A stretch of 5,213 nucleotides of DNA. Origin: Saprospiraceae bacterium (GTDB lineage: Bacteria; Bacteroidota; Bacteroidia; Chitinophagales; Saprospiraceae). The notes beneath the pieces are model-generated. The model saw nothing but the letters and a program-made list of their open reading frames with translations. It was not told the DNA's origin and searched no databases. The translations under genes and the position numbers were made by a program. Location of the stretch: NCBI GenBank assembly GCA_004297645.1, contig SCUG01000427.1, positions 1-5,213 of the forward strand. Direction: 5' to 3'. Shown one piece after another: positions 1 to 5,213 of the stretch. Every line of letters starts with the position of its first letter. The first letter of the stretch is position 1.

Positions 1-1347
1 GCTGGCCTTTTTACAGCGGTGGCCAATGTCACTTACCTCGTCGCTTTTCTGAAAAGCAATTTGAAATTTGCAGGGTCAGTCGTCTCCCATACGGGATTCG
101 GACTTATGATTGTGGGCATCATTGGGTCTGGGCTGAATAAACAACACATTTCCTCCAACCCCATGGTACAGCGTAACCTCCTATCGGAAGATATGCTTCA
201 AAACAATGTGCTACTGTTTAAGAATACGCCCATGTACATGAGCGGGTATCGCGTAACTTACGAAAGAGATACCTTAGAGGGCAACCTGCGCAAGTTCTTA
301 GTACGGTACGAAAAACTGGATGGAGACGGCAAAGTCATCGAAGATTTTCACGTGGAGCCTACGGCAACCTACGACAACAAAGTCACCGAAGTCAAGGCTT
401 TCAACCCTTCCACGAAGCGGTACTTTGGGAAAGATATTTTCACGCATGTTTCCACACTGCCTATGAGCGAAGCGAATTTCAAGGTCGCACAGGAAGAGGA
501 GGATAGCATGGAATTCCAGACCTTTTTGTTGAGTGAAGCTACTCCAACGGTCATACTCGATACCGTGGACAACAAGCTGGGTGGGTCTCAAGTCTTCGCT
601 ACGAAAGCCCGGATTGTGGAAATAGACCGGGAGCCAACCCACCCGGATTATCATCCCCAAAAGGGCGACATCAGGTTTGGGGTAAAAGTGGCTTTTGAAA
701 ATGAGGATACCGTTTATTACGCGAAACCTGTTATCGTGTTGCGGAAGGATTTGCTCTACACCTACCCGGTGCAACTCAACGACCTTTCGTTCAAAGTGCG
801 CATCACAGATAAAACCATAAATAAAATTTTTGTTCCGGAGGAAAACCTGGGTTACAAAGAATTCAAGTTTAAAAAGTTCGACAAGGTAAGCCTCAACGGA
901 AATGAGATCACTTTCACCGGGTTCAACCGAACCCCGGAGCATCCGGATTACGAAGCCAAAGAGGGAGACGTGGCAGTAAATGCCAAGCTGGAAGTGAAAA
1001 GCATCGCAACGGGAAAGACCTACGAAGTGCAGCCACTTTATTTGATTAGAGGTACTACCACCACCAATTACAAGGACGAAATCGAAGACCTGGGCCTACA
1101 CTTTCGATTCGTTGGCATTGACCCTGAAAAAGAACAAATCTCCGTGCTGATTGCCCAATATTTACCCGAATGGAATAATGTGCCTGTCCAGATTGCTAAA
1201 AAATCTTTCCGCACCGACTACATTGTCATCGAGGCAATAGTATTCCCCGGCATCAATCTGTTTTGGCTGGGCGCGACCATGATGATGGTGGGTCTTGCTT
1301 TAGCCATGTTCCGCCGGAGAAAGGAAAAAGACCGGGCGGCATCTTAG
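1..1347 (+). CDS. CcmF/CcsA-type cytochrome c biogenesis protein, C-terminal part (5' partial)
   Basis: The reading frame is open from base 1 to the TAG at 1345-1347, giving 448 residues with no start in the window. The GTG at 19 lies inside a hydrophobic stretch and is not a credible start. Residues 26-44 form a membrane helix containing the motif SHTGFG (His30). About 365 mostly hydrophilic residues follow, predicted to be periplasmic. A final helix spans about 411-437 (EAIVFPGINLFWLGATMMMV), followed by a basic cytoplasmic tail, RRRKEK. This arrangement fits the C-terminal portion of the large CcmF-like haem-ligation proteins of Bacteroidota, which are roughly 1000 residues long. The tryptophan-rich WWD haem-handling region would lie upstream, outside the window. 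In E. coli CcmF, a histidine in a comparable C-terminal helix is reported to ligate haem b; equating His30 with it is my inference. The periplasmic domain contains an internal duplication around HPDY motifs at residues 214 and 314. The next gene starts 19 bp downstream, suggesting cotranscription. The family assignment is by recognition, not by a search. Confidence 0.85.
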   Translation, partial: AGLFTAVANVTYLVAFLKSNLKFAGSVVSHTGFGLMIVGIIGSGLNKQHISSNPMVQRNLLSEDMLQNNVLLFKNTPMYMSGYRVTYERDTLEGNLRKFLVRYEKLDGDGKVIEDFHVEPTATYDNKVTEVKAFNPSTKRYFGKDIFTHVSTLPMSEANFKVAQEEEDSMEFQTFLLSEATPTVILDTVDNKLGGSQVFATKARIVEIDREPTHPDYHPQKGDIRFGVKVAFENEDTVYYAKPVIVLRKDLLYTYPVQLNDLSFKVRITDKTINKIFVPEENLGYKEFKFKKFDKVSLNGNEITFTGFNRTPEHPDYEAKEGDVAVNAKLEVKSIATGKTYEVQPLYLIRGTTTTNYKDEIEDLGLHFRFVGIDPEKEQISVLIAQYLPEWNNVPVQIAKKSFRTDYIVIEAIVFPGINLFWLGATMMMVGLALAMFRRRKEKDRAAS

Positions 1348-1366
1348 ATAAAACCAGTCAACATTT

Positions 1367-2143
1367 ATGCCTTTAAAAGTAGTTCTCGTAGGTGCCGGCA
1401 ACACCGGATATCACTTGGGAAAACACCTGAGTGAACACGCAGAACTGTTGCAAGTATTCAGCCGCACTGAAGAAAAAGCACAGCGGCTTTCCCTCCTGAC
1501 GGGCGTGCCATACACCACATCTCTTGACGAACTGAACCCTAATGCCGGTATTTACCTGCTCGCCATTCACGACGACGGCATTGCCAGCGTAGCTGGCCAA
1601 CTTTGCGAAATGGGGTTTTCTGGCAAACTGGTTTGCCATACATCAGGCGCCACGCCGGTTTCGATTTTTGAACCTTCGGGATTAAAGCGGTACGGGGTGT
1701 TTTACCCGCTGCAAACTTTCTCTGTTGGGCGGCAGCCGGATTTTGAGCAGATACCCTTCATTGTCGAGGCAAACAACCCGGAAGATTCTACCATTCTCGA
1801 TGAATTGGCCCGGGTTTTTACTAAGAAAATCTACCATCTGAGCGACGAAAAAAGGGCAGCTCTACATTTGGCCGCCGTCTTCGTCAACAATTTTACCAAT
1901 CACCTCTTCGGAGCTGGCAAAAAAATCCTGGATGCAGAGTCCCTGCCATTTGAGCTTTTGCTTCCGCTCATTAATGAAACTGCGGCTAAGTTGCAACTCG
2001 CCGGCCCCGCCATCATGCAAACCGGCCCGGCAAAACGTGGAGATTTGAAAACCATCGCCCGCCATCTCGCCTATTTGAAAAAATACCCTGAATTGCAGGA
2101 ATTGTACAACACCCTCACAAAAAGCATTCAGCAAGGATTATGA
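1367..2143 (+). CDS. Rossmann-like and DUF2520 domain-containing protein (putative NAD(P)-dependent oxidoreductase)
   Basis: This is a complete 258-residue protein starting at ATG 1367, and its length is normal for the family. The N-terminal half is a Rossmann fold. The dinucleotide-binding loop is GAGNTG at residues 9-14, directly after the first beta strand (VVLVG). The second strand ends in FSRT (31-34); the Ser-Arg there hints at NADP(H) preference, which is an inference. HTSG at 91-94 and YPLQTF at 113-118 are family-typical. The C-terminal helical DUF2520 region contains SDEKRAALHLAAVF (159-172) and TGPAKRGD (219-226). The architecture resembles pyrroline-5-carboxylate reductase or F420-dependent NADP reductase, but to my knowledge no substrate is established, so no pathway is assigned. 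It lies 19 bp after the cytochrome biogenesis gene and its TGA overlaps the next start codon, so it is probably the middle gene of an operon. No Shine-Dalgarno sequence is visible, as is common in Bacteroidota. Confidence 0.9.
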   Translation: MPLKVVLVGAGNTGYHLGKHLSEHAELLQVFSRTEEKAQRLSLLTGVPYTTSLDELNPNAGIYLLAIHDDGIASVAGQLCEMGFSGKLVCHTSGATPVSIFEPSGLKRYGVFYPLQTFSVGRQPDFEQIPFIVEANNPEDSTILDELARVFTKKIYHLSDEKRAALHLAAVFVNNFTNHLFGAGKKILDAESLPFELLLPLINETAAKLQLAGPAIMQTGPAKRGDLKTIARHLAYLKKYPELQELYNTLTKSIQQGL

Positions 2144-2421
2144 GAATCATCGGAACCATTGAACACCCCGCGTTAAAGATTACAGCGTTTAAAACGGAGG
2201 ACCGGCTTTCTGTGAAATTCGAATTTGGGTTGATGGAACAGGTCTTCAAATTTCGGGAGAGGGAGGGCCTCCGGGATTTTGACGATGTGAGCAGAATGGT
2301 GGATAAGCCGATGCTGGACGCGGTGGCGGAAATTTTCAAAACAATGCTTCATGCACGAGAGCAGGCGTGCTTGCGCCTAATTCCTCCAGAAGAAGCGAAT
2401 GAATTCGAGGTGATTATTTAG
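2140..2421 (+). CDS. conserved-looking 93-residue protein of unknown function
   Basis: This small protein begins at ATG 2140, which overlaps the TGA of the preceding gene as ATGA, an arrangement typical of translational coupling. A weak AAGGA (2133-2137) lies only 2 bp before the ATG, closer than is usual for an effective Shine-Dalgarno. The N-terminal half looks beta-rich (IIGTIEHPALKITAFKTE, then LSVKFEFGLMEQVFKFRE). The C-terminal half looks helical (FDDVSRMVDKPMLDAVAEIF), and the protein ends in an acidic/hydrophobic tail. There is no signal peptide, membrane helix, cysteine cluster or recognisable catalytic motif, so it is probably a small cytosolic protein. I do not recognise a named family; it vaguely resembles short hypothetical proteins of Saprospiria. 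The coupled start and protein-like composition support a real gene. Its 3' end overlaps the convergent uridine kinase gene by 8 bp. Confidence 0.8.
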   Translation: MRIIGTIEHPALKITAFKTEDRLSVKFEFGLMEQVFKFREREGLRDFDDVSRMVDKPMLDAVAEIFKTMLHAREQACLRLIPPEEANEFEVII

Positions 2422-3049
2422 GAGCAACCACTTCACTGAGTTTTTGGCGGATAAAACCTTTCAACACCTCGAGGCCCATATAGAAATCCTGGTTGTTGTT
2501 TACCACGAGGTCGGCTTCATCTTTATAAGGCTGGATGTACCGTTCGAAGGTCGGCAGGACGTGTTTTTCGTACCGGTAGAGGACGTCCTCTACCGGGTAG
2601 TTGCGTTCCACCTGATCTCTTTTTATGCGGCGAATGACTTTGAGGTTTTCTTTGGCATGAAGGAATACTTTGAGGTCGAGCAGTTTTTTTATTTTCTTAA
2701 AATGGAATACAAAAATGCCCTCCACGAGCACGATGGGTGCAGGTTTAAAGGTGAGCATTTTAGGGATTATATCCTCATTGTTAAAAGTGTATTCCTGCCT
2801 CATCACCGTTTTGCCATCCATCAAATTCCTCACTTCCGCAATAAAGGCTTTCTTATCAATGGAGCGGGGCAGGTCAAAATTCTTAACCCCTTTTTCATCG
2901 GTCTCTTGTTCCTCGCGAGGCCGGTAAAAATCATCCTGGGAAATAATGCACAACTCCTCCTCGGGAAAAGCCTTTCTCAGCTTTCGAATGAAGCTGGTTT
3001 TGCCTGAACCGCTACCCCCTGTGATACCTATTAAATACGGTTTGGACAT
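2414..3049 (-). CDS. udk: uridine kinase (phosphoribulokinase/uridine kinase family)
   Basis: This complete 211-residue protein has its ATG at 3049-3047 and TAA at 2416-2414. It is predicted to phosphorylate uridine (and probably cytidine) to the monophosphate with a nucleoside triphosphate, in cytosolic pyrimidine salvage. The Walker A loop is GGSGSGKT at residues 11-18. SQDDFYR at 37-43 is the characteristic nucleoside-site segment with the Asp pair. NFDLPRSID at 57-65 corresponds to the usual NFDHP motif but has Leu where His is common. VEGIF follows the next core strand, and RRIKRD is the Arg-rich lid segment. Length and motif order are normal for the family. The Leu substitution and the residues after the lid (VEDVLYRYEKH) differ from E. 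coli Udk, so nucleoside specificity is less certain than family membership. The gene is transcribed alone, convergent with the upstream operon and divergent from the PorV-like gene. No Shine-Dalgarno sequence is evident. A perfect 24-bp palindrome lies inside the gene at 2573-2596. Confidence 0.93.
   Translation of the reverse strand: MSKPYLIGITGGSGSGKTSFIRKLRKAFPEEELCIISQDDFYRPREEQETDEKGVKNFDLPRSIDKKAFIAEVRNLMDGKTVMRQEYTFNNEDIIPKMLTFKPAPIVLVEGIFVFHFKKIKKLLDLKVFLHAKENLKVIRRIKRDQVERNYPVEDVLYRYEKHVLPTFERYIQPYKDEADLVVNNNQDFYMGLEVLKGFIRQKLSEVVAPK
2573..2596. repeat. perfect 24-bp palindrome inside the uridine kinase gene
   Basis: The arm CCGGTAGAGGAC (2573-2584) is followed with no spacer by its exact reverse complement GTCCTCTACCGG (2585-2596). 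The symmetry stops there, because the flanking bases (a at 2572, g at 2597) do not pair. On the minus strand it encodes the segment PVEDVLYR, just after the lid region of the kinase. With no loop it would make a poor RNA hairpin but could form a DNA cruciform or a two-fold-symmetric protein site. No function is shown. Confidence 0.9.
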
Positions 3050-3080
3050 GATGGTGGTTTTTGTCAGTCTGGATTGCCGG

Positions 3081-3088
3081 CAAAGTTA
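3081..3088 (-). promoter_or_regulatory. putative Bacteroidota -7 box for the uridine kinase gene
   Basis: Read on the minus strand the bases are TAACTTTG, an exact match to the Bacteroidota (sigma-ABfr type) -7 consensus TAnnTTTG. It would place transcription start near 3077 and give a leader of roughly 28 nt before the kinase ATG at 3049. I see no good -33 TTTG at the expected distance upstream, so the assignment rests on the -7 element and its position. Confidence 0.5.
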
Positions 3089-3102
3089 TCAATTGCAGCC
3101 AT

Positions 3103-3110
3103 TACCTTTG
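3103..3110 (+). promoter_or_regulatory. putative Bacteroidota -7 box for the PorV-like gene
   Basis: TACCTTTG matches the Bacteroidota -7 consensus TAnnTTTG exactly and ends only 4 bp before the ATG at 3115. Transcription would start at about 3113-3115, implying a leaderless or nearly leaderless mRNA, consistent with the absence of a Shine-Dalgarno sequence. The nearest upstream TTG (3074-3076) lies 26 bp from the box, wider than the usual spacing, so no convincing -33 element is seen. Confidence 0.5.
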
Positions 3111-3114
3111 CATC

Positions 3115-3927
3115 ATGCAAAAATTCCTGCCAATAGTATTTCAGTTTTACGTTTCATTCCTGAATGCCCAAATCCCTCCGGCCTCTACAGTTAGCCAAAC
3201 AATTGGAGGGGCCGGGGTAGCTTCGTCTGGCATCAACAGCCTATTCGAAAATCAGGCAGGACTGACGGGGCTTAAAGGCTTGGGCGTCATCGCCGCAGCC
3301 AGTCAGCCATTCACATTAAATGAGCTTAACTCCGCAGCGATGGGGTTGGCGATTCCATTTTCATTGGGCGTTTTCGGCTTGCGCCTTCACAGTTTTGGAT
3401 TTCAAGAATTCCGGCAAAATGGGGCAGGCTTGTCCTATGCCCGGAATTTGGGTGAGCGGTTGTCACTTGGTGCACAATTCGATTATTGGAACCTCCGCAT
3501 TCCGGAATATGGCTCCGATGGAGTCGTTTCTTTTGAAATAGGCATTCAGGCCGCACTCACGAAAAAACTTACACTTGGCACCCATATTATCAACCCGTTG
3601 AAAATTGCCTGGAGTGATGGCTCTGAACTGCCTGCTGTTTTTAAGCTGGGCGCAACCTGGCAACCTTCGGCCAAATCGGAGTTGCGGGCAGAGTTGGAAA
3701 AAGATGTGGATTATCCAATGCGCATAATGGGTGGGGTAGCGTACCATGTCGCCGGACCTGTCATTTTGCGACTGGGGGCAGGCACCAATCCTGCCACGCT
3801 AACCATGGGACTGGGCGTGATATTAGATTCCGGCACCGGCATCGAGGCCGGTATGGTATTCCATCAATCTTTAGGAGCAACGCCTGGATTTGGGGCGAGC
3901 TACGTCAGGCAGGGTGAGGGGGATTGA
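3115..3927 (+). CDS. PorV/PorQ-like outer-membrane beta-barrel protein
   Basis: The start is placed at ATG 3115 because it opens directly onto a signal peptide: MQKF followed by a hydrophobic core (LPIVFQFYVSFL), with probable cleavage at NA|Q after residue 18. The frame extends back to a TTG at 3061, but that would put polar sequence ahead of the signal. The protein has 270 residues. The mature part begins with a Gly/Ala-rich segment, GGAGVASSGINSLFENQAGL; ENQAGL (45-50) corresponds to the NPAGL motif common in PorV/FadL-like proteins. Alternating amphipathic beta strands then run to the end (for example LGVFGLRLHSFGF, SLGAQFDYWNLRI, PVILRLGAGTNPATLTMGLG), indicating an outer-membrane barrel. 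PorV itself is a type IX secretion shuttle component; this shorter relative need not be one, and no other type IX gene lies in the window. The last strand (GFGASYVR) is followed by RQGEGD rather than ending on an aromatic residue. The 3' end overlaps the convergent downstream gene by 23 bp. Confidence 0.85.
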   Translation: MQKFLPIVFQFYVSFLNAQIPPASTVSQTIGGAGVASSGINSLFENQAGLTGLKGLGVIAAASQPFTLNELNSAAMGLAIPFSLGVFGLRLHSFGFQEFRQNGAGLSYARNLGERLSLGAQFDYWNLRIPEYGSDGVVSFEIGIQAALTKKLTLGTHIINPLKIAWSDGSELPAVFKLGATWQPSAKSELRAELEKDVDYPMRIMGGVAYHVAGPVILRLGAGTNPATLTMGLGVILDSGTGIEAGMVFHQSLGATPGFGASYVRQGEGD

Positions 3928-5200
3928 GTTCGGTCAATTTATCCTCCAGCCAGCTTTTGTTGAAGACTGTTTCTGCTCCCGCCGTTTCAACGGTTAATTT
4001 TTCAAAATCCCGTCGCCATTTCGCAGGTGCCACATAATCTTTCGACAGCTTCAGTTTGAAAGCCCTTCGGGTGAATTTCAACAGATTAAAATACCCCTTC
4101 TTTTGAAAATCAGACAATTTCCGATTGCGTTTAATGAACTGTTTGAACGCTTCGCACAAAGCGAACAAGGCCTCTTCCTCGTGCTGGTCGTAATAGGTTC
4201 TGAGCAGCATGGACTTCGCATCCAGGTTGTACCGCAAGTCAGTGTATTCGATTTTTAGCAACAAATCAAGCACTTGCGGGTACTGACGTTGGTGGTAATG
4301 CCACGCGGCCAGATTGTAACTATAAGCGTTTTCAGCAACGTCATCTTTCAGAAAAAAACGGTATTTCTCCAAAAAAGCACGCACCCACTCGAACTCCTCC
4401 AGCCTAAGCCCAACCGTTACAATGTTTTTGAAATGCCATTCAGGCAATTTACCATCGGCAAGCAGCAATTCTTTGGAAAGCTGTTTACGGTAAAGGCCGA
4501 ACAACTCCTGCATAAAATCATGGTTCCCATGGTTAATTTGAGCAATGCAGAAATTTTGCAGGTGGTTATAAATAGATTGAACCTCCTGCTTCGACAACTG
4601 CTGCTCATTGGCCTCCACCACTTTGAGGGTTGGCTCATAATTTACAGCGTCGTTGGTTTTCAGCATGTGGTAAATATTTGCGTAAATGTGCACAGAGGGA
4701 TACCTGGAATAGATGCCGGTATTTTGGCTGAAAGCCTGATGCGCTAAGCCTAACATAGGGTCCTCTGCAAATTCAGCCTTCATCATCCTGCTCCGCTGTA
4801 TAAGTTCACATGCATCACGCAGTTTTTCCGATAGGTAATATGCATCGAGCCAGGCTTGCTTTTCCGACAAGTAATTAAGCTGGTGCCTTCCGAGCAGGGT
4901 AGCATGGGCATCAAGTTCCTCCAATTTCTTAAATCGCTTCTCGAAATGTGCACTTTCAAAAGGTTGTGAGTGGTTTGTTGTCTTTTGTGTGGCATCTTTT
5001 TTACTGGCAAGTTGCCCTGTTCCTCCATTATTTTTTTCCAAGGAATTTGAAAACAAATGAAAAGCATCACGTTGCCGGATGGCCCGCAAAAAGAGAGTGT
5101 TTTCATCAAACAAATGTTCAGATTTCGCTTGCTCTACGATTAGAAATTGGCGAAGCAGCCGGAAGGTGTAGGTGAAAACAACTGCGAGCCTGGCCTGGTC
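3905..5200 (-). CDS. TPR-like helical protein of unknown function (5' partial at contig end)
   Basis: The frame on the minus strand is open from the right end of the genuine sequence to the TGA at 3907-3905, giving 431 residues with no start codon seen. The TTG at 5113 is not a convincing start, because coding-like sequence (ARLAVVFTYTFRLLRQFLIV) continues upstream of it. The protein is almost entirely helical and rich in Leu, Tyr, Lys and Glu. Recognisable blocks include LDAYYLSEKLRDACELIQR (about 118-136), EWHFKNIVTVGLRLEEFEWV (about 254-273) and a TPR-like stretch, ENAYSYNLAAWHYHQRQY (about 290-307), followed by further helix pairs. A polar, low-complexity linker (GGTGQLASKKDATQKT) lies at about 59-74. 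No signal peptide or catalytic motif is seen in the available part. From memory it resembles a family of roughly 500-residue hypothetical proteins that are numerous in Saprospiria; I cannot verify this here. If so, around 70-100 N-terminal residues are missing. A scaffolding or protein-interaction role is only an inference. Confidence 0.85.
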   Translation of the reverse strand, partial: DQARLAVVFTYTFRLLRQFLIVEQAKSEHLFDENTLFLRAIRQRDAFHLFSNSLEKNNGGTGQLASKKDATQKTTNHSQPFESAHFEKRFKKLEELDAHATLLGRHQLNYLSEKQAWLDAYYLSEKLRDACELIQRSRMMKAEFAEDPMLGLAHQAFSQNTGIYSRYPSVHIYANIYHMLKTNDAVNYEPTLKVVEANEQQLSKQEVQSIYNHLQNFCIAQINHGNHDFMQELFGLYRKQLSKELLLADGKLPEWHFKNIVTVGLRLEEFEWVRAFLEKYRFFLKDDVAENAYSYNLAAWHYHQRQYPQVLDLLLKIEYTDLRYNLDAKSMLLRTYYDQHEEEALFALCEAFKQFIKRNRKLSDFQKKGYFNLLKFTRRAFKLKLSKDYVAPAKWRRDFEKLTVETAGAETVFNKSWLEDKLTELNPPHPA

Positions 5201-5213
5201 AGATCGGAAGAGC
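5201..5213 (+). other. Illumina adapter remnant at the contig end (artefact)
   Basis: The last 13 bases, AGATCGGAAGAGC, are identical to the common Illumina TruSeq-type adapter prefix and stop exactly at the window end. The genuine sequence therefore ends at 5200. The adapter happens to keep the minus-strand frame open, so untrimmed translation would add spurious residues to the N-terminal side of the TPR-like protein. Confidence 0.95.

Noticed and set aside
1..20. A matching adapter at the left end
   Set aside because: The first bases do not resemble the reverse complement of the adapter and are in frame with the coding region, so the left end looks genuine.
298..942. A 214-codon open frame on the minus strand, opposite the cytochrome biogenesis gene
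   Set aside because: It lies wholly within a recognisable gene on the other strand, and its translation shows no coherent domain, so it is a shadow frame.
19..1347. GTG at 19 as a true start of the CcmF-like protein
   Set aside because: The frame continues to the left edge with hydrophobic residues (AGLFTA), and the family is far longer, so the gene is cut by the window edge.
1863..1870. TACATTTG, matching the Bacteroidota -7 consensus, inside the DUF2520 gene
   Set aside because: It is internal to a coding region, has no TTG at the -33 distance, and no gene start follows closely. Such a short degenerate motif is expected by chance.
2444..3007. A 187-codon plus-strand frame opposite the uridine kinase gene
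   Set aside because: The kinase frame carries all the family motifs. The opposite frame is His/Phe-rich with no recognisable domain, typical of an antisense shadow.
3061..3114. Upstream TTG start adding 18 residues to the PorV-like protein
   Set aside because: The extension is polar and precedes a canonical signal peptide that starts at ATG 3115. It would also span both putative promoter boxes.
4274..4747. A 157-codon plus-strand frame opposite the TPR-like gene
   Set aside because: The opposite strand holds a long, continuous, protein-like frame reaching the contig end. This one shows no domain, plausible start context or promoter.

Overview
The window looks like the end of a metagenome or draft-genome contig from a Bacteroidota bacterium, most likely class Saprospiria. 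Three things point there. The CcmF-type cytochrome c biogenesis protein, the Rossmann/DUF2520 protein and the PorV-like barrel protein all have a Bacteroidota flavour. The promoter-like elements match the Bacteroidota -7 consensus TAnnTTTG, and the genes have almost no Shine-Dalgarno sequences. The protein at the right end resembles a TPR-like family that I associate with Saprospiria from memory. Base composition is roughly balanced, and about 98% of the window is coding, with no RNA genes, mobile elements or CRISPR arrays.

Layout: (i) 1-2421 (+) is a compact apparent operon. It holds the C-terminal part of a CcmF/CcsA-type cytochrome c biogenesis membrane protein, which runs off the left edge; then, after 19 bp, a Rossmann/DUF2520 protein; then, through an ATGA stop/start overlap, a 93-residue protein of unknown function. 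(ii) 2414-3049 (-) is a uridine kinase, convergent with the operon and overlapping its last gene by 8 bp. (iii) 3050-3114 is a 65-bp divergent promoter region with one Bacteroidota -7-like box per strand. (iv) 3115-3927 (+) is an exported PorV/PorQ-like outer-membrane beta-barrel protein. (v) 3905-5200 (-) is a helical, TPR-like protein of unknown function. It overlaps gene (iv) tail to tail by 23 bp, and its N-terminus is missing because the contig ends. (vi) 5201-5213 is not biological: it is an exact match to the common Illumina adapter prefix.

Functionally this is ordinary chromosomal territory: cytochrome maturation, pyrimidine salvage, an outer-membrane protein and conserved unknowns. 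I see no defence system, mobile element or new multi-gene system. The points most worth a second look are the adapter remnant, a perfect 24-bp palindrome inside the uridine kinase gene, the closely opposed divergent promoter boxes with a probably leaderless transcript, and the two uncharacterised proteins.
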